DNA of 64,000 bases from Enterobacter cancerogenus (GTDB lineage: Bacteria > Pseudomonadota > Gammaproteobacteria > Enterobacterales > Enterobacteriaceae): contig JRUP01000026.1 in assembly GCA_000773965.1 (NCBI GenBank), positions 1 through 64,000 on the forward strand, given 5' to 3'. The position numbers were made by a program, and so were the translations under genes. Shown one piece after another: positions 9,985-20,684 of the stretch. Below the pieces are notes generated by a model. It saw only the letters and a list, made by a program, of their open reading frames with translations. It made no database searches and had not been told where the DNA came from. How positions within the stretch are numbered: the first letter of the stretch is position 1; each line of letters starts with the position of its first letter.

Positions 9985-11289
9985 ATGACAGTTTCAGTAG
10001 AAACCACTCAGGGTCTGGGCCGTCGCATTTCGATTACTGTTGCAGCTGACAGCATCGAAAGCGCAGTGAAGAAAGAACTGGTGGAAGTGGCTAAGAAAGT
10101 CCGTATCGACGGTTTCCGTAAAGGCAAAGTGCCGGCAAACATCATTTCTCAGCGCTACGGTGCTTCTGTTCGCCAGGACGTGCTGGGCGAGCTGATGACG
10201 CGCAACTTTGTTGACGCCATCATCAAAGAGAAAATCAACCCAGCTGGCGCACCAAACTACGTGCCAGGTGAGTACAAAGAAGGTGAAGATTTCACCTACG
10301 CGGTCGAGTTCGAAGTGTATCCTGAAGTTGAGCTGAAAGGCCTGGATGCTATCGAAGTCGAGAAGCCAGTGGTTGAAGTCACCGATGCTGACGTTGATAC
10401 CATGCTGGAAACCCTGCAGAAGCAGCAGGCGACCTGGAAAGAGAGCGATGCAGCAGCGACTGCTGAAGATCGCGCAACCATCGACTTCTCCGGTTCAGTA
10501 GACGGCGAAGAGTTCGAAGGCGGCAAAGCGTCTGACTTCGTACTGGCGATGGGCCAGGGTCGTATGATCGCAGGCTTCGAAGAAGGTGTTGTTGGCCACA
10601 AAGCGGGCGAAACCTTCACTATCGACGTGAAATTCCCGGACGATTACCACGCTGAAACCCTGAAAGGGAAAGACGCGAAGTTCGAAATCGTGCTGAAGAA
10701 AGTGGAAACTCGCGAGCTGCCAGAACTGACTGAAGAGTTCATCAAGCGCTTTGGCGTTGAAGATGGTTCCGTTGCCGGTCTGCGTGCAGAAGTGCGTAAG
10801 AACATGGATCGTGAGCTGAAAGGCGCTATCCGTAACCGCGTGAAATCTCAGGCGATTGATGGTCTGGTTGAAGCCAACGACATCGACGTGCCAGTGGCAC
10901 TGATCGACAGCGAAATCGACGTTCTGCGTCGCCAGGCTGCTCAGCGTTTTGGTGGCAACGAGAAGCAAGCTTTCGAACTGCCACGTGAGCTGTTCGAAGA
11001 GCAGGCTAAACGTCGCGTTGTTGTCGGTCTGCTGCTGGGCGAAGTGATTCGCATCAACGAGCTGAAAGCTGACGAAGATCGCGTTAAAGCGCTGATCGAA
11101 GAGATGGCTTCTGCGTACGAAGATCCGCAGGAAGTGATCGAGTTCTACAGCAAGAACAACGAGCTGATGAACAACATGCGCAACGTTGCGCTGGAAGAGC
11201 AGGCTGTAGAAGCGGTTCTGGCGAAAGCCAAAGTGACCGATAAAGCAACCAACTTCCAGGAACTGATGAACCAGACCTCAGCGGCCTGA
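9985..11289 (+). CDS. tig: Trigger factor (ribosome-associated chaperone, PPIase)
   Basis: A 434-residue chaperone that binds nascent chains at the ribosomal exit tunnel. The N-terminal ribosome-binding domain carries the signature [12 protein letters not shown] (residues ~43-54). A FKBP-type prolyl isomerase domain follows (residues ~150-240, [19 protein letters not shown] ... [10 protein letters not shown]), then the long alpha-helical C-terminal chaperone arms. Length is like E. coli Tig (432). It stands alone with its own promoter and terminator, upstream of clpPX. Confidence 0.98.
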   Translation: MTVSVETTQGLGRRISITVAADSIESAVKKELVEVAKKVRIDGFRKGKVPANIISQRYGASVRQDVLGELMTRNFVDAIIKEKINPAGAPNYVPGEYKEGEDFTYAVEFEVYPEVELKGLDAIEVEKPVVEVTDADVDTMLETLQKQQATWKESDAAATAEDRATIDFSGSVDGEEFEGGKASDFVLAMGQGRMIAGFEEGVVGHKAGETFTIDVKFPDDYHAETLKGKDAKFEIVLKKVETRELPELTEEFIKRFGVEDGSVAGLRAEVRKNMDRELKGAIRNRVKSQAIDGLVEANDIDVPVALIDSEIDVLRRQAAQRFGGNEKQAFELPRELFEEQAKRRVVVGLLLGEVIRINELKADEDRVKALIEEMASAYEDPQEVIEFYSKNNELMNNMRNVALEEQAVEAVLAKAKVTDKATNFQELMNQTSAA

Positions 11290-11312
11290 TTCGTTAGTTA
11301 ACCGAAAGTGCG

Positions 11313-11345
11313 AAGCCCGCGACTGAAAAGTCGCGGGCTTTTTCG
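11313..11345 (+). terminator. Terminator of tig
   Basis: A 12-bp GC-rich stem (AAGCCCGCGACT with AGTCGCGGGCTT) with a GAAA loop at 11325-11328 is followed by TTTTC. Confidence 0.85.
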
Positions 11346-11452
11346 TTTTAGGGCGCTAACCGCACAGATTTGTCCTCTATTTGCCTAATTAATCGGCAAA
11401 TTGTTCGCTAAGCTCTTTTTCCGTGTTAGCGAATGGGCAAAAGGTTGTTATG

Positions 11453-11481
11453 CTTGAAACAACTGGGCAGCATCCCCAGAT
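11453..11481 (+). promoter_or_regulatory. Predicted sigma-32 heat-shock promoter of clpP
   Basis: CTTGAAA (11453-11459) and CCCCAGAT (11474-11481) are separated by 14 bp, close to the sigma-32 consensus (CTTGAAA, 13-15 bp, CCCCATNT). clpP is heat-shock controlled in E. coli. The remainder of the 336-bp tig-clpP gap shows no credible gene. Confidence 0.75.
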
Positions 11482-11625
11482 ACAGGGAGAATGCATGAAA
11501 ACAGTGAGACTGGCTGATTAACCGTCCTGTTATGTCGGAGTGAGAAGGCAGCGCATAGTTTTCCCGACGCGCCTCACGTAATATCGGTACAGAATGTTGC
11601 CAATGAAATTTATCAGGAGACGGTA

Positions 11626-12249
11626 ATGTCATACAGTGGCGATCGTGAATTTACTGCACCGCACATGGCGCTGGTGCCAATGGTGGTCGAACAAACCTCG
11701 CGCGGCGAGCGTTCATACGACATTTACTCCCGCCTGCTCAAAGAGCGTGTGATCTTCCTGACCGGCCAGGTTGAAGATCATATGGCCAACCTGATCGTGG
11801 CGCAGATGCTGTTTCTGGAAGCTGAGAATCCTGAAAAAGACATTTATCTCTACATTAACTCGCCAGGCGGCGTGATTACTGCCGGGATGTCGATTTATGA
11901 CACTATGAAATTTATCAAGCCGGACGTCAGCACCATTTGTATGGGGCAGGCTTGTTCGATGGGTGCGTTCCTGCTGACTGCAGGGACCAAAGGTAAGCGC
12001 TTCTGCCTGCCGAATTCCCGCGTCATGATTCACCAGCCGCTGGGCGGTTATCAGGGCCAGGCGACGGATATTGAAATCCATGCGCGTGAAATTCTGAAAG
12101 TGAAGCAGCGTATGAATGAGTTGATGGCTGAACACACTGGCAAATCGCTGGAAGAGATCGAACGCGACACTGAGCGCGATCGTTTCCTCTCTGCCAGCGA
12201 AGCGGTAGAGTATGGCTTAGTCGATTCCATTCTGACGCATCGCCAATAA
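11626..12249 (+). CDS. clpP: ATP-dependent Clp protease proteolytic subunit
   Basis: A 207-residue serine peptidase that forms the tetradecameric degradation chamber used by ClpX and ClpA. The catalytic Ser111 (in [11 protein letters not shown]) and His136 (in [10 protein letters not shown]) are present, with the same numbering as the E. coli precursor. A short N-terminal propeptide precedes the mature [10 protein letters not shown] start. It is followed 127 bp later by clpX. Confidence 0.98.
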   Translation: MSYSGDREFTAPHMALVPMVVEQTSRGERSYDIYSRLLKERVIFLTGQVEDHMANLIVAQMLFLEAENPEKDIYLYINSPGGVITAGMSIYDTMKFIKPDVSTICMGQACSMGAFLLTAGTKGKRFCLPNSRVMIHQPLGGYQGQATDIEIHAREILKVKQRMNELMAEHTGKSLEEIERDTERDRFLSASEAVEYGLVDSILTHRQ

Positions 12250-12376
12250 GACACATCTGGCTGCCCCTTACGCTATAGTTAACGGGGCAGCACGATGAGT
12301 TGCATGAATATCGGCCGTTGATGTGCGGCCAGTGCCGTACACCAAATTGGGTCTGAGAACGAAAAGAGGTTAGCTG

Positions 12377-13648
12377 ATGACAGATAAGCGCAAAGACGGT
12401 TCAGGTAAGTTGCTGTACTGCTCTTTCTGCGGCAAAAGCCAGCATGAAGTCCGTAAGCTGATTGCCGGGCCGTCAGTGTATATTTGCGACGAATGTGTTG
12501 ATTTATGCAACGACATCATTCGCGAAGAGATTAAAGAAGTGGCTCCGCACCGTGAGCGCAGTGCACTGCCGACACCGCATGAAATCCGTCATCATTTAGA
12601 TGATTACGTCATCGGTCAGGAAAGGGCGAAAAAAGTGCTGGCGGTAGCGGTCTATAACCACTACAAACGTCTGCGCAACGGCGATACCAGTAATGGAATC
12701 GAACTGGGCAAAAGTAACATTCTGCTGATCGGTCCAACCGGTAGCGGTAAAACTTTGCTGGCTGAAACCCTGGCGCGTTTGCTGGATGTTCCGTTCACCA
12801 TGGCGGATGCCACCACCCTGACCGAAGCCGGTTATGTGGGTGAGGATGTGGAAAACATCATCCAGAAATTGCTGCAGAAGTGTGATTACGATGTGCAGAA
12901 AGCACAGCGCGGTATCGTTTATATCGATGAAATCGATAAGATTTCTCGTAAGTCAGATAACCCGTCAATCACGCGTGACGTTTCTGGTGAAGGCGTACAG
13001 CAGGCGTTGCTGAAGCTTATCGAAGGGACCGTTGCCGCGGTTCCGCCGCAGGGTGGACGTAAGCATCCACAGCAGGAGTTCCTGCAGGTTGATACGTCTA
13101 AGATCCTGTTCATTTGTGGTGGTGCTTTTGCTGGCCTCGACAAAGTGATTTCTCAGCGCGTGGAAACCGGATCCGGTATCGGCTTCGGCGCTACGGTGAA
13201 AGGTAAATCGCAGAAAGCCAGCGAAGGCGAGTTGCTGTCGCAGGTTGAGCCAGAAGATCTGATCAAATTTGGTCTGATTCCAGAATTCATTGGTCGTCTG
13301 CCGGTGGTGGCGACGCTGAGTGAATTGAGTGAAGAAGCCCTTATTCAGATTCTACGCGAACCGAAGAATGCGTTGACCAAACAGTATCAGGCTCTGTTTA
13401 ACCTTGAAGGTGTGGAGCTGGAGTTCCGTGATGAAGCGCTGACGGCGATCGCTAAGAAAGCGATGTCACGCAAAACCGGTGCGCGTGGTCTGCGTTCTAT
13501 CGTAGAAGGTGCGCTGCTGGAAACCATGTACGATCTGCCATCGATGGATGACGTGGAAAAAGTGGTGATTGATGAGTCAGTGATTGACGGTCAATCCGAG
13601 CCGATGTTGATTTATGGTAAGCACGAAGCTCAGGCTTCTGGCGAATAA
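12377..13648 (+). CDS. clpX: Clp protease ATP-binding subunit ClpX
   Basis: A 423-residue AAA+ unfoldase that feeds ssrA-tagged and other substrates to ClpP. The N-terminal zinc-binding domain has Cys15, Cys18, Cys37 and Cys40. Walker A GPTGSGKT is at 119-126 and Walker B is in IVYIDEIDK. The conserved [18 protein letters not shown] and GAR(G)LRSI sensor segments are visible. It has a strong terminator and lies directly before lon. Confidence 0.98.
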   Translation: MTDKRKDGSGKLLYCSFCGKSQHEVRKLIAGPSVYICDECVDLCNDIIREEIKEVAPHRERSALPTPHEIRHHLDDYVIGQERAKKVLAVAVYNHYKRLRNGDTSNGIELGKSNILLIGPTGSGKTLLAETLARLLDVPFTMADATTLTEAGYVGEDVENIIQKLLQKCDYDVQKAQRGIVYIDEIDKISRKSDNPSITRDVSGEGVQQALLKLIEGTVAAVPPQGGRKHPQQEFLQVDTSKILFICGGAFAGLDKVISQRVETGSGIGFGATVKGKSQKASEGELLSQVEPEDLIKFGLIPEFIGRLPVVATLSELSEEALIQILREPKNALTKQYQALFNLEGVELEFRDEALTAIAKKAMSRKTGARGLRSIVEGALLETMYDLPSMDDVEKVVIDESVIDGQSEPMLIYGKHEAQASGE

Positions 13649-13676
13649 ATAAACAATCTAACCATGTTGTTATCTT

Positions 13677-13710
13677 AAAAAAGGGGAAAATGTTTCCCCT
13701 TTTGTTTTTC
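13677..13710 (+). terminator. Terminator of clpX
   Basis: AAAAAAGGGGAAA pairs with TTCCCCTTTT across an ATGT loop, followed by GTTTTTC. The stem ends 13 bp before the lon promoter -35. Confidence 0.8.
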
Positions 13711-13722
13711 TCTCTCCCCTGA

Positions 13723-13751
13723 CATTGAATGTCGACCAAGCATCCCCATAT
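13723..13751 (+). promoter_or_regulatory. Predicted sigma-32 heat-shock promoter of lon
   Basis: CATTGAA (13723-13729) and CCCCATAT (13744-13751) are spaced by 14 bp. The -10 region CATCCCCATATACT matches the known E. coli lon heat-shock promoter closely. Confidence 0.75.
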
Positions 13752-13834
13752 ACTCAATATCCTGTGGGTTGAACTGCAAACTTCTTTTACGCGGTACCCA
13801 TCACCTGGCGGACATTAAACTAAGAGAGAGCTCT

Positions 13835-16189
13835 ATGAATCCTGAGCGTTCTGAACGCATTGAAATCCCCGTGTTGCCTTTGCGCGACGTGGTGGTTTAT
13901 CCGCACATGGTAATTCCGTTGTTTGTTGGTCGGGAAAAATCGATTCGTTGCCTCGAAGCGGCAATGGATCATGACAAGAAGATCATGCTGGTTGCCCAGA
14001 AAGAGGCTTCAACGGATGAACCTGGTATTAACGATCTCTTCTCTGTAGGGACCGTCGCTTCCGTATTGCAGATGCTCAAGCTGCCCGATGGCACGGTGAA
14101 AGTGCTGGTTGAAGGCTTGCAGCGTGCGCACATCACCACACTGGCTGATAATGGTGACCATTTTGTTGCCCAGGCCGAATACCTGATCTCGCCAGAAATT
14201 GAAGAGCGTGAGCAGGAAGTGCTGGTGCGTACGGCGATTAATCAGTTTGAAGGCTACATCAAACTGAATAAAAAAATTCCTCCTGAGGTTTTGACCTCAC
14301 TGAACAGCATCGACGATGCGGCGCGTCTCGCCGACACCGTAGCAGCGCATATGCCGCTGAAGCTGGCTGATAAGCAGTCAGTGCTGGAAATGTCCGACAT
14401 CAACGAACGTCTTGAATATCTGATGGCGATGATGGAATCCGAAATCGATCTGCTGCAGGTTGAGAAGCGCATTCGCAATCGCGTGAAAAAGCAGATGGAG
14501 AAAAGCCAGCGTGAGTACTATCTGAATGAGCAAATGAAAGCCATTCAGAAAGAGCTGGGCGAGATGGATGATGCGCCGGACGAATACGAAGCGCTGAAAC
14601 GTAAAATTGAAGCGGCAAAAATGCCGACTGAAGCGCGCGAAAAAGCCGAAGCAGAACTGCAGAAGCTGAAAATGATGTCGCCGATGTCTGCAGAAGCCAC
14701 CGTGGTACGCGGTTATATCGACTGGATGGTTCAGGTTCCGTGGGTCGCGCGCAGCAAAGTGAAAAAAGACCTGCTGAAGGCGCAGGAAACGCTGGATACC
14801 GATCATTACGGTCTGGAACGCGTGAAAGACCGCATTCTTGAGTATCTTGCGGTGCAGAGTCGCGTTAGCAAAATTAAGGGCCCAATTCTGTGCCTCGTCG
14901 GACCGCCAGGCGTGGGTAAAACCTCGCTGGGTCAGTCGATCGCGAAAGCCACCGGCCGTAAATATGTGCGTATGGCGTTGGGTGGCGTACGTGATGAAGC
15001 GGAAATCCGTGGACATCGCCGTACTTACATCGGTTCTATGCCGGGCAAACTGATCCAGAAAATGGCGAAAGTTGGCGTGAAGAACCCGCTGTTCCTGCTG
15101 GATGAGATCGATAAGATGTCGTCCGATATGCGTGGCGATCCGGCTTCGGCACTGCTGGAAGTGCTGGATCCAGAGCAGAACATTGCGTTCAACGATCACT
15201 ATCTGGAAGTGGATTACGATCTCTCCGATGTGATGTTTGTGGCGACCTCGAACTCCATGAACATCCCGGCACCGCTGCTGGATCGTATGGAAGTGATTCG
15301 TCTCTCGGGTTATACCGAAGATGAAAAACTGAATATCGCCAAACAGCACTTACTGCCGAAACAGATTGAGCGTAATGCACTGAAAGAAAAAGAGATCAGT
15401 GTTGACGATAGCGCTATCATCGGCATTATTCGTTACTACACCCGTGAAGCGGGCGTGCGTAGTCTGGAACGTGAACTCTCCAAGCTGTGCCGTAAAGCAG
15501 TGAAAACGCTGCTGATGGACAAAAGTAAGAAGAGCATCAAGATTAATGGTGAAAACCTTCACGACTTCCTGGGCGTGCAGCGCTTTGATTATGGTCGAGC
15601 GGACACTGAAAACCGCGTAGGTCAGGTCACCGGTCTGGCATGGACGGAAGTGGGGGGCGATCTGCTGACCATTGAAACCGCCTGCGTACCGGGTAAAGGC
15701 AAACTGACTTACACCGGCTCACTGGGTGAAGTGATGCAGGAGTCTATCCAGGCGGCGCTGACAGTGGTTCGCGCACGTGCGGAGAAACTCGGCATCAACG
15801 GGGATTTCCACGAGAAACGTGATATCCACGTGCACGTGCCGGAAGGGGCAACGCCGAAAGATGGTCCAAGTGCTGGTATAGCCATGTGTACGGCGCTGGT
15901 TTCTTGTCTGACCGGAAATCCGGTGCGCTCTGATGTGGCGATGACAGGTGAGATCACTCTGCGCGGTCAGGTGCTGCCGATTGGTGGTCTGAAAGAGAAG
16001 CTGCTGGCAGCGCATCGCGGTGGCATCAAAACCGTGTTAATCCCGGATGAAAATAAGCGCGATCTGGAAGAGATTCCACAGAACGTGATTGCCGATCTGA
16101 CCATCCATCCTGTGAAGCGTATTGAAGAAGTGCTGAACCTGGCACTGGAAAATGCGCCTTACGGCATGCAGGTTGCGACGGCAAAATAG
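13835..16189 (+). CDS. lon: ATP-dependent Lon protease
   Basis: A 784-residue cytoplasmic AAA+ serine protease that degrades misfolded and regulatory proteins. An N-terminal LON substrate domain (from [19 protein letters not shown]) is followed by a coiled-coil region. The AAA+ module has GPPGVGKTS and [10 protein letters not shown]. The C-terminal peptidase carries the catalytic Ser in [10 protein letters not shown] and Lys in [10 protein letters not shown]. The start at MNPERSE has an AAGAGAGAG ribosome site and gives the same length as E. coli; an upstream in-frame extension of 22 codons overlaps the promoter. Confidence 0.98.
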   Translation: MNPERSERIEIPVLPLRDVVVYPHMVIPLFVGREKSIRCLEAAMDHDKKIMLVAQKEASTDEPGINDLFSVGTVASVLQMLKLPDGTVKVLVEGLQRAHITTLADNGDHFVAQAEYLISPEIEEREQEVLVRTAINQFEGYIKLNKKIPPEVLTSLNSIDDAARLADTVAAHMPLKLADKQSVLEMSDINERLEYLMAMMESEIDLLQVEKRIRNRVKKQMEKSQREYYLNEQMKAIQKELGEMDDAPDEYEALKRKIEAAKMPTEAREKAEAELQKLKMMSPMSAEATVVRGYIDWMVQVPWVARSKVKKDLLKAQETLDTDHYGLERVKDRILEYLAVQSRVSKIKGPILCLVGPPGVGKTSLGQSIAKATGRKYVRMALGGVRDEAEIRGHRRTYIGSMPGKLIQKMAKVGVKNPLFLLDEIDKMSSDMRGDPASALLEVLDPEQNIAFNDHYLEVDYDLSDVMFVATSNSMNIPAPLLDRMEVIRLSGYTEDEKLNIAKQHLLPKQIERNALKEKEISVDDSAIIGIIRYYTREAGVRSLERELSKLCRKAVKTLLMDKSKKSIKINGENLHDFLGVQRFDYGRADTENRVGQVTGLAWTEVGGDLLTIETACVPGKGKLTYTGSLGEVMQESIQAALTVVRARAEKLGINGDFHEKRDIHVHVPEGATPKDGPSAGIAMCTALVSCLTGNPVRSDVAMTGEITLRGQVLPIGGLKEKLLAAHRGGIKTVLIPDENKRDLEEIPQNVIADLTIHPVKRIEEVLNLALENAPYGMQVATAK

Positions 16190-16218
16190 TGATTAACGGC
16201 AAAAACCGTTAAAAAGCG

Positions 16219-16256
16219 AAGCTGGCAGGCCAAATGGTGCTTGCCAGCTTTTTTTT
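16219..16256 (+). terminator. Terminator of lon
   Basis: AAGCTGGCA (16219-16227) pairs with TGCCAGCTT (16242-16250), followed by a run of eight T. Confidence 0.8.
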
Positions 16257-16402
16257 GTGCCGCTAATTTAGGGGGCTGTTGAATCAACGATTAAGATGAA
16301 TACCGTTGTTTCAGCTCCACAGGCTTGATATAACTGGCTGCGCGTTCGCACCGGGCGGGAAGCGCGGGTGCGATGTGAATAATAAAAGAGGGGATGAATA
16401 GA

Positions 16403-16675
16403 GTGAATAAGTCACAGTTGATCGACAAAATTGCTGCAGACGCTGACATTTCTAAAGCAGCAGCGGGACGTGTGTTAGATGCATTCATGGGCTCCGTTTC
16501 TGACGCGCTGAAAGGCGGTGATGAAGTGGCACTGGTTGGTTTCGGTACTTTCTCTGTACGTGAGCGTGCTGCTCGTACAGGCCGTAACCCGCAAACCGGT
16601 AAAGAGATCACCATCCCGGCTGGTAAAGTTCCGGGCTTCCGTGCAGGTAAAGCACTGAAAGACTCAGTCAATTAA
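16403..16675 (+). CDS. hupB: DNA-binding protein HU-beta
   Basis: A 90-residue nucleoid protein that bends DNA as a homodimer or with HU-alpha. The HU signature [20 protein letters not shown] is complete. The start is the GTG at 16403, because GAGGGG lies 9 bases upstream; an in-frame ATG three codons earlier abuts that site with no spacing. E. coli hupB also starts with GTG and encodes 90 residues. Confidence 0.97.
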   Translation: MNKSQLIDKIAADADISKAAAGRVLDAFMGSVSDALKGGDEVALVGFGTFSVRERAARTGRNPQTGKEITIPAGKVPGFRAGKALKDSVN

Positions 16676-16750
16676 TGACCGCTGACACATCCATTGAAGC
16701 ATTTTCTTCTATGGATTGAGGACGAAAAAGCCGTTCTCATGTAACATACG

Positions 16751-16778
16751 GGCACATCATTTTTGATGTGCCTTTTTT
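16751..16778 (+). terminator. Terminator of hupB
   Basis: GGCACATCA (16751-16759) pairs with TGATGTGCC (16764-16772), followed by six T. Confidence 0.85.
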
Positions 16779-16912
16779 ATTCTTGATGCGCGGCGATGGC
16801 CACAGGCTATTGTCTCCGCATGGTTGCCAACTGCCAGCCTGAACAGCAGTTGCACGATGATGACATCGTGTCAGAGCTTTACATTCACACTACAGCGGAG
16901 TGTTGTCATACC

Positions 16913-18781
16913 ATGATGGACAATTTACGCGCGGCGTCGAATCATGTCGTGCTCAAGATCATTCTGGGATTGATCATCCTGTCTTTCGTACTGACCGGGG
17001 TGGGCAACTACCTGATCGGCGGTGGCAGCGATTATGCCGCCAAAGTTAATGGCCATGAAATTAGCCGTGCAGAGCTTGAGCAGGGCTTTAACAACGAGCG
17101 TAATCGTCAGCAGCAGATGCTGGGCGATCAATTCTCGCAGCTGGCCAGCAACGAAGGTTACATGCAGCAGATGCGTCAGCAGGCGCTGTCTCAGCTGATT
17201 GATCAGGCGTTGCTTGATCAATACATCAAAGATCTGAAGATTGGCATTAGCGATGATCAGATCAAGCAGGCGATCTTCAATCAAAAAGCTTTCCAGACTA
17301 ACGGCAAGTTTGATAACGCGAAGTACAACGGCTTAATCAATCAGATGGGCTTTACGCCGGATCAGTACGCGGCGGCGCTGCGTAAGCAGTTGGCCACTCA
17401 GCAGTTGATCAATGCCATCGCTAATACCGATTTCATGCTGAAAGGTGAAACCAGCAAGCTGGTAGACCTGGTCTCGCAGCAGCGTGAAATTCGTCAGGCG
17501 GTGATTGATGTTAACGCGCTGGCAGCGAAACAAACGGCCAGTGATGATGAGATCAATCAGTATTACCAGCAGCATCAGAACAGCTTCATGGCACCTGAGC
17601 AGTTCCGCGTCAGCTACATCAAAATGGATGCAGCCAGCATGCAGGAAACCGTAAGCGAAGCGGACATTCAGAGTTGGTTCGATCAACACAAAGCTGATTA
17701 CTCACAGCCGCAGCGCAATCGCTACAGCGTGATTCAGACCAAAACTGAAGCGGATGCCAATGCCGTTCTGGAAGCGCTGAAGAAGGGTGAAGACTTCGCC
17801 ACGCTGGCAAAAAGCAAATCCATTGACCCAATTTCGGCACGCAAAGGTGGCGATATGGGTTGGCTGGAGCCGGGCACCACGCCGGATGAGCTGAAAAATG
17901 CCAACCTGACGCAGAAAGGCCAGCTGTCTGGCGTGATTAAATCTTCAGTCGGTTTCCTGGTGGTACGTCTGGATGATATCCAGGCCGAGCAGATTAAGCC
18001 GCTGGCTGAAATCCATGACGCCGTTGCTGACAAGGTGAAGCAGGAAAAAGCAGTCGACGCCTTTTACAAGCTGCAGCAGAAAGTCAGTGAAGCGGCCAGC
18101 AATGACAATGAGTCGCTGGCGGGTGCGGCACAGGCTTCTGGTCTGAAAGTCACGGAAACCGGCTGGATCACGCGTGATAATGTTCCGGCTGAACTCGATT
18201 TCGATCAGGTCAAGCAGGCGATCTTCAACGGTGGACTGGTGGGCCAAAACGGTGCGCCGGGTAATAACTCTGACATCATCAGCGTCGATGGCGATCGTGC
18301 ATTCGTGCTGCGCATCAGCGAGCACAAGCCTGAAGCCGTGAAACCGCTGGACCAGGTGAAAGCGCAGATTGCCGACACGCTGAAGCATGACAAAGCCACG
18401 CAGCAGGCTAAAGCTCAGGCCGATAAGCTGCTGGTTGATCTGAAAGCCGGTAAAGAAGATGCGCTGAAAGCGGCAGGCTTGACCCTGAGCGCCAGTAAAT
18501 CCTTTGATCGTAATGCACAGGATCCGGTTGCGCAGTCTGCCTTTAACTTGCCACAACCCGCGGACAACAAACCGTCCTGGGGTGTGAGCGAGGATATGCA
18601 GGGTAACGTGGTACTGGTCGCACTGGATAAAGTCAGCCCGGGTAATATGCCGCAGGCGCAGATTGATGAGATGGTGAAAGGCGTGACGCAGAATAACGCA
18701 CAGATTGCGTTTGAAGCGCTGCTGGAAAACCTGCGCAAAGACGCGAAAATCAAATACGGCGCGGCTGCACAAAACCAGTAA
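16913..18781 (+). CDS. ppiD: Periplasmic folding chaperone PpiD
   Basis: A 622-residue inner-membrane-anchored SurA-like chaperone with one N-terminal membrane helix (VVLKIILGLIILSFVLTG) and a large periplasmic part. A parvulin-type domain lies around residues 265-355 (RYSVIQTKTEADANAVL ... GDMGWLEPG ... KSSVGFLVVRLDD). It assists outer-membrane and secreted protein folding at the Sec translocon. The start at MMDNLR fits E. coli PpiD (623); upstream in-frame codons overlap the hupB terminator area. It has its own terminator at 18816-18838. Confidence 0.95.
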   Translation: MMDNLRAASNHVVLKIILGLIILSFVLTGVGNYLIGGGSDYAAKVNGHEISRAELEQGFNNERNRQQQMLGDQFSQLASNEGYMQQMRQQALSQLIDQALLDQYIKDLKIGISDDQIKQAIFNQKAFQTNGKFDNAKYNGLINQMGFTPDQYAAALRKQLATQQLINAIANTDFMLKGETSKLVDLVSQQREIRQAVIDVNALAAKQTASDDEINQYYQQHQNSFMAPEQFRVSYIKMDAASMQETVSEADIQSWFDQHKADYSQPQRNRYSVIQTKTEADANAVLEALKKGEDFATLAKSKSIDPISARKGGDMGWLEPGTTPDELKNANLTQKGQLSGVIKSSVGFLVVRLDDIQAEQIKPLAEIHDAVADKVKQEKAVDAFYKLQQKVSEAASNDNESLAGAAQASGLKVTETGWITRDNVPAELDFDQVKQAIFNGGLVGQNGAPGNNSDIISVDGDRAFVLRISEHKPEAVKPLDQVKAQIADTLKHDKATQQAKAQADKLLVDLKAGKEDALKAAGLTLSASKSFDRNAQDPVAQSAFNLPQPADNKPSWGVSEDMQGNVVLVALDKVSPGNMPQAQIDEMVKGVTQNNAQIAFEALLENLRKDAKIKYGAAAQNQ

Positions 18782-18815
18782 GCCTCACAAAAAATGTGAA
18801 TCCGCTGCAACACTC

Positions 18816-18838
18816 AAAGGCCGCTTCTGCGGCCTTTT
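18816..18838 (+). terminator. Terminator of ppiD
   Basis: AAAGGCCGC and GCGGCCTTT form a 9-bp stem with a TTCT loop, followed by T. Confidence 0.75.
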
Positions 18839-18881
18839 CCATTTCTTCCATTGTCCTTTTGAGCCTGAAAACACGCTGTGA

Positions 18882-19244
<363 letters not shown>

Positions 19245-19293
19245 GGCGTGTCGCGACTTTGAAGGATTGATAAAGCACCCAATCAGGCTGTGC

Positions 19294-19317
19294 TATGCTC
19301 AGCAGGTCATACCAGTT
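19294..19317 (+). promoter_or_regulatory. fadM promoter with overlapping FadR operator
   Basis: An extended -10 (TGCTATGCT, 19291-19299) is followed directly by a FadR-like site at 19301-19317. The reverse complement of that site, AACTGGTATGACCTGCT, matches the FadR consensus AACTGGTCNGACCAGTT at all but about three positions. FadR represses fadM in E. coli. The placement over the start of transcription fits repression relieved by long-chain acyl-CoA. Confidence 0.65.
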
Positions 19318-19345
19318 GACATTCACAGTCTGAACAGGAGCAACA

Positions 19346-19753
19346 ATGCAAACCACCATCAAGGTACGCGGCTATCATCTGGACGTTTATCAGCATGTAA
19401 ATAACGCACGTTATCTCGAGTTTCTGGAAGAGGCGCGCTGGCAGTGGCTGGAGGATGTCGATGCTTTTCACTGGCTGATGGATCAGAAGCTGGCGTTTGT
19501 GGTGGTCAATATCAATATTAACTATCGTCGTCCGGCGGTGCTGGGCGACGTATTACATATTGAGAGCGAAGTGTCACAGTTGAATGGCAAAAGCGGCATT
19601 ATTTCGCAGCGCGTGCTGCTGGTGGGTGATAACACCGTGGTGGCAGACGCCGCGTTAACTTTTGTCTGCATCGATTTGCGTACGCAAAAAGCGGTACCGA
19701 TGGAAGGGGAGTTGCGCGACCGTTTGTCGGCATTGATGGTAGAAAGCCATTAA
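19346..19753 (+). CDS. fadM: Long-chain acyl-CoA thioesterase III FadM
   Basis: A 135-residue single hotdog-fold thioesterase that hydrolyses long-chain acyl-CoAs, including dienoyl intermediates that leak from beta-oxidation of oleate. The active-site region DVYQHVNNARYLEFLEEARW (Asp13) is typical of the 4-hydroxybenzoyl-CoA thioesterase type. AGGAG precedes the ATG. A palindromic stem without a T-run (19765-19785) lies 11 bp after the stop. Confidence 0.93.
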   Translation: MQTTIKVRGYHLDVYQHVNNARYLEFLEEARWQWLEDVDAFHWLMDQKLAFVVVNININYRRPAVLGDVLHIESEVSQLNGKSGIISQRVLLVGDNTVVADAALTFVCIDLRTQKAVPMEGELRDRLSALMVESH

Positions 19754-19792
19754 TAGCAGAGCGAGCTGGCGTCAGAAACGCCAGCCAGCGGA

Positions 19793-19972
19793 GCCGCTTA
19801 ATAAGTTCCAGCTAGTTAAGTAGCCCAATTAGTTGCAGCGAACGAAGTCGCTCAATCAGTTCCGGCTAGCGAAGCAGCTCAATTATTTCCTGCTAGCGAA
19901 TCAGCTAAACCCTCCCAACCAGCCAGGCCGCGCAATCACTTCGAGCCACCGATTTAGCGCAATCAGTTAAGG
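19793..19972. repeat. 27-bp imperfect tandem repeat array (about 6.7 copies) at the 3' end of queC
   Basis: Consecutive 27-bp units start at 19793, 19820, 19847, 19874, 19901, 19928 and 19955 (partial). Units 2-4 are most alike and share GCTCAAT-T/C-AGTTCC-GGCTAGCGAA. Copies 5-6 are more diverged. The last unit contains the queC TGA stop (19963-19965) and its final codons, and the AACTGATTG-type stop context recurs in other units. There are no spacers, so it is not a CRISPR. Confidence 0.8.
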
Positions 19973-20658
19973 CCGCTTTTTTGTTTCATCGCTGCCATGA
20001 CGGCTGAAGCATTAGCCTGATAATCCGCCAACCCGCGCGCGCGCAGATGGCAAGCCGCGCATTCACCACAGCCATCGCCTTTCACGCCGTGATAACAGGT
20101 CAGGGTTTCCGCCCGCACCAGTGGCAACTGCTGCCAGTAATCGGCCAGCGCCCAGGTTTCCGCTTTATTCAGCCACATCAGTGGCGTTTCGAAGCGAACG
20201 TTGCGCGCCATACCGAGACTCACGGCATTGTTGAGCGCTTTAACGAACTCATCGCGGCAATCAGGGTAGCCGGAGAAATCTGTTTCGCAGACACCGGTAA
20301 TCACCGCCTCGGCTTCCACCTGATAGGCGTAGATAGAGGCTAAAGTCAGGAACAGAATATTGCGGCCCGGCACAAAAGTGCTCGGCAACCCGCTGGCGTC
20401 AGGATCGTAAGTGGGCACTGGAATGTTATCGCGCGTCAGGCTGCTGACTGCCAGCTCATTGAGCAGCGTCACATCCAGTACTTTGTGTGCACGCGCACCC
20501 AGTTTGTGCGCCAGTTCTGCCGCGACTTCAATCTCCTCGCGATGGCGCTGACCATAATCGAAGGTGACACAGTGCACTTCATCATACTGCTGCAGTGCCT
20601 GAATCAAACAGGTGGTGGAATCTTGTCCGCCACTGAATACGACAACGGCTCGTTTCAT
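19963..20658 (-). CDS. queC: 7-cyano-7-deazaguanine synthase QueC
   Basis: A 231-residue enzyme that converts 7-carboxy-7-deazaguanine to preQ0 with ATP and ammonia, in queuosine biosynthesis. The PP-loop ATPase motif SGGQDST is at residues 9-15. Four C-terminal zinc Cys are in [20 protein letters not shown]. Length is identical to E. coli QueC. Its stop codon lies within the last unit of a 27-bp tandem repeat array. Confidence 0.97.
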   Translation of the reverse strand: MKRAVVVFSGGQDSTTCLIQALQQYDEVHCVTFDYGQRHREEIEVAAELAHKLGARAHKVLDVTLLNELAVSSLTRDNIPVPTYDPDASGLPSTFVPGRNILFLTLASIYAYQVEAEAVITGVCETDFSGYPDCRDEFVKALNNAVSLGMARNVRFETPLMWLNKAETWALADYWQQLPLVRAETLTCYHGVKGDGCGECAACHLRARGLADYQANASAVMAAMKQKSGLN

Positions 20659-20684
20659 CTCAATTTCCCCAAAAATCAGTGCGT

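Noticed and set aside
11493..11520. Tiny frame MKTVRLAD upstream of clpP
   Set aside because: Eight codons with no ribosome site of note and no attenuator-like structure; too short to support.
14378..15349. Long minus-strand frame (323 codons) inside lon
   Set aside because: It is antisense to a fully conserved gene, is His/Arg/Phe-rich as mirror frames of GC-rich genes are, and has no start signals.
19793..19972. Tandem array considered as a CRISPR
   Set aside because: Units are directly adjacent with no unique spacers, the unit diverges along the array, and no cas genes are nearby.
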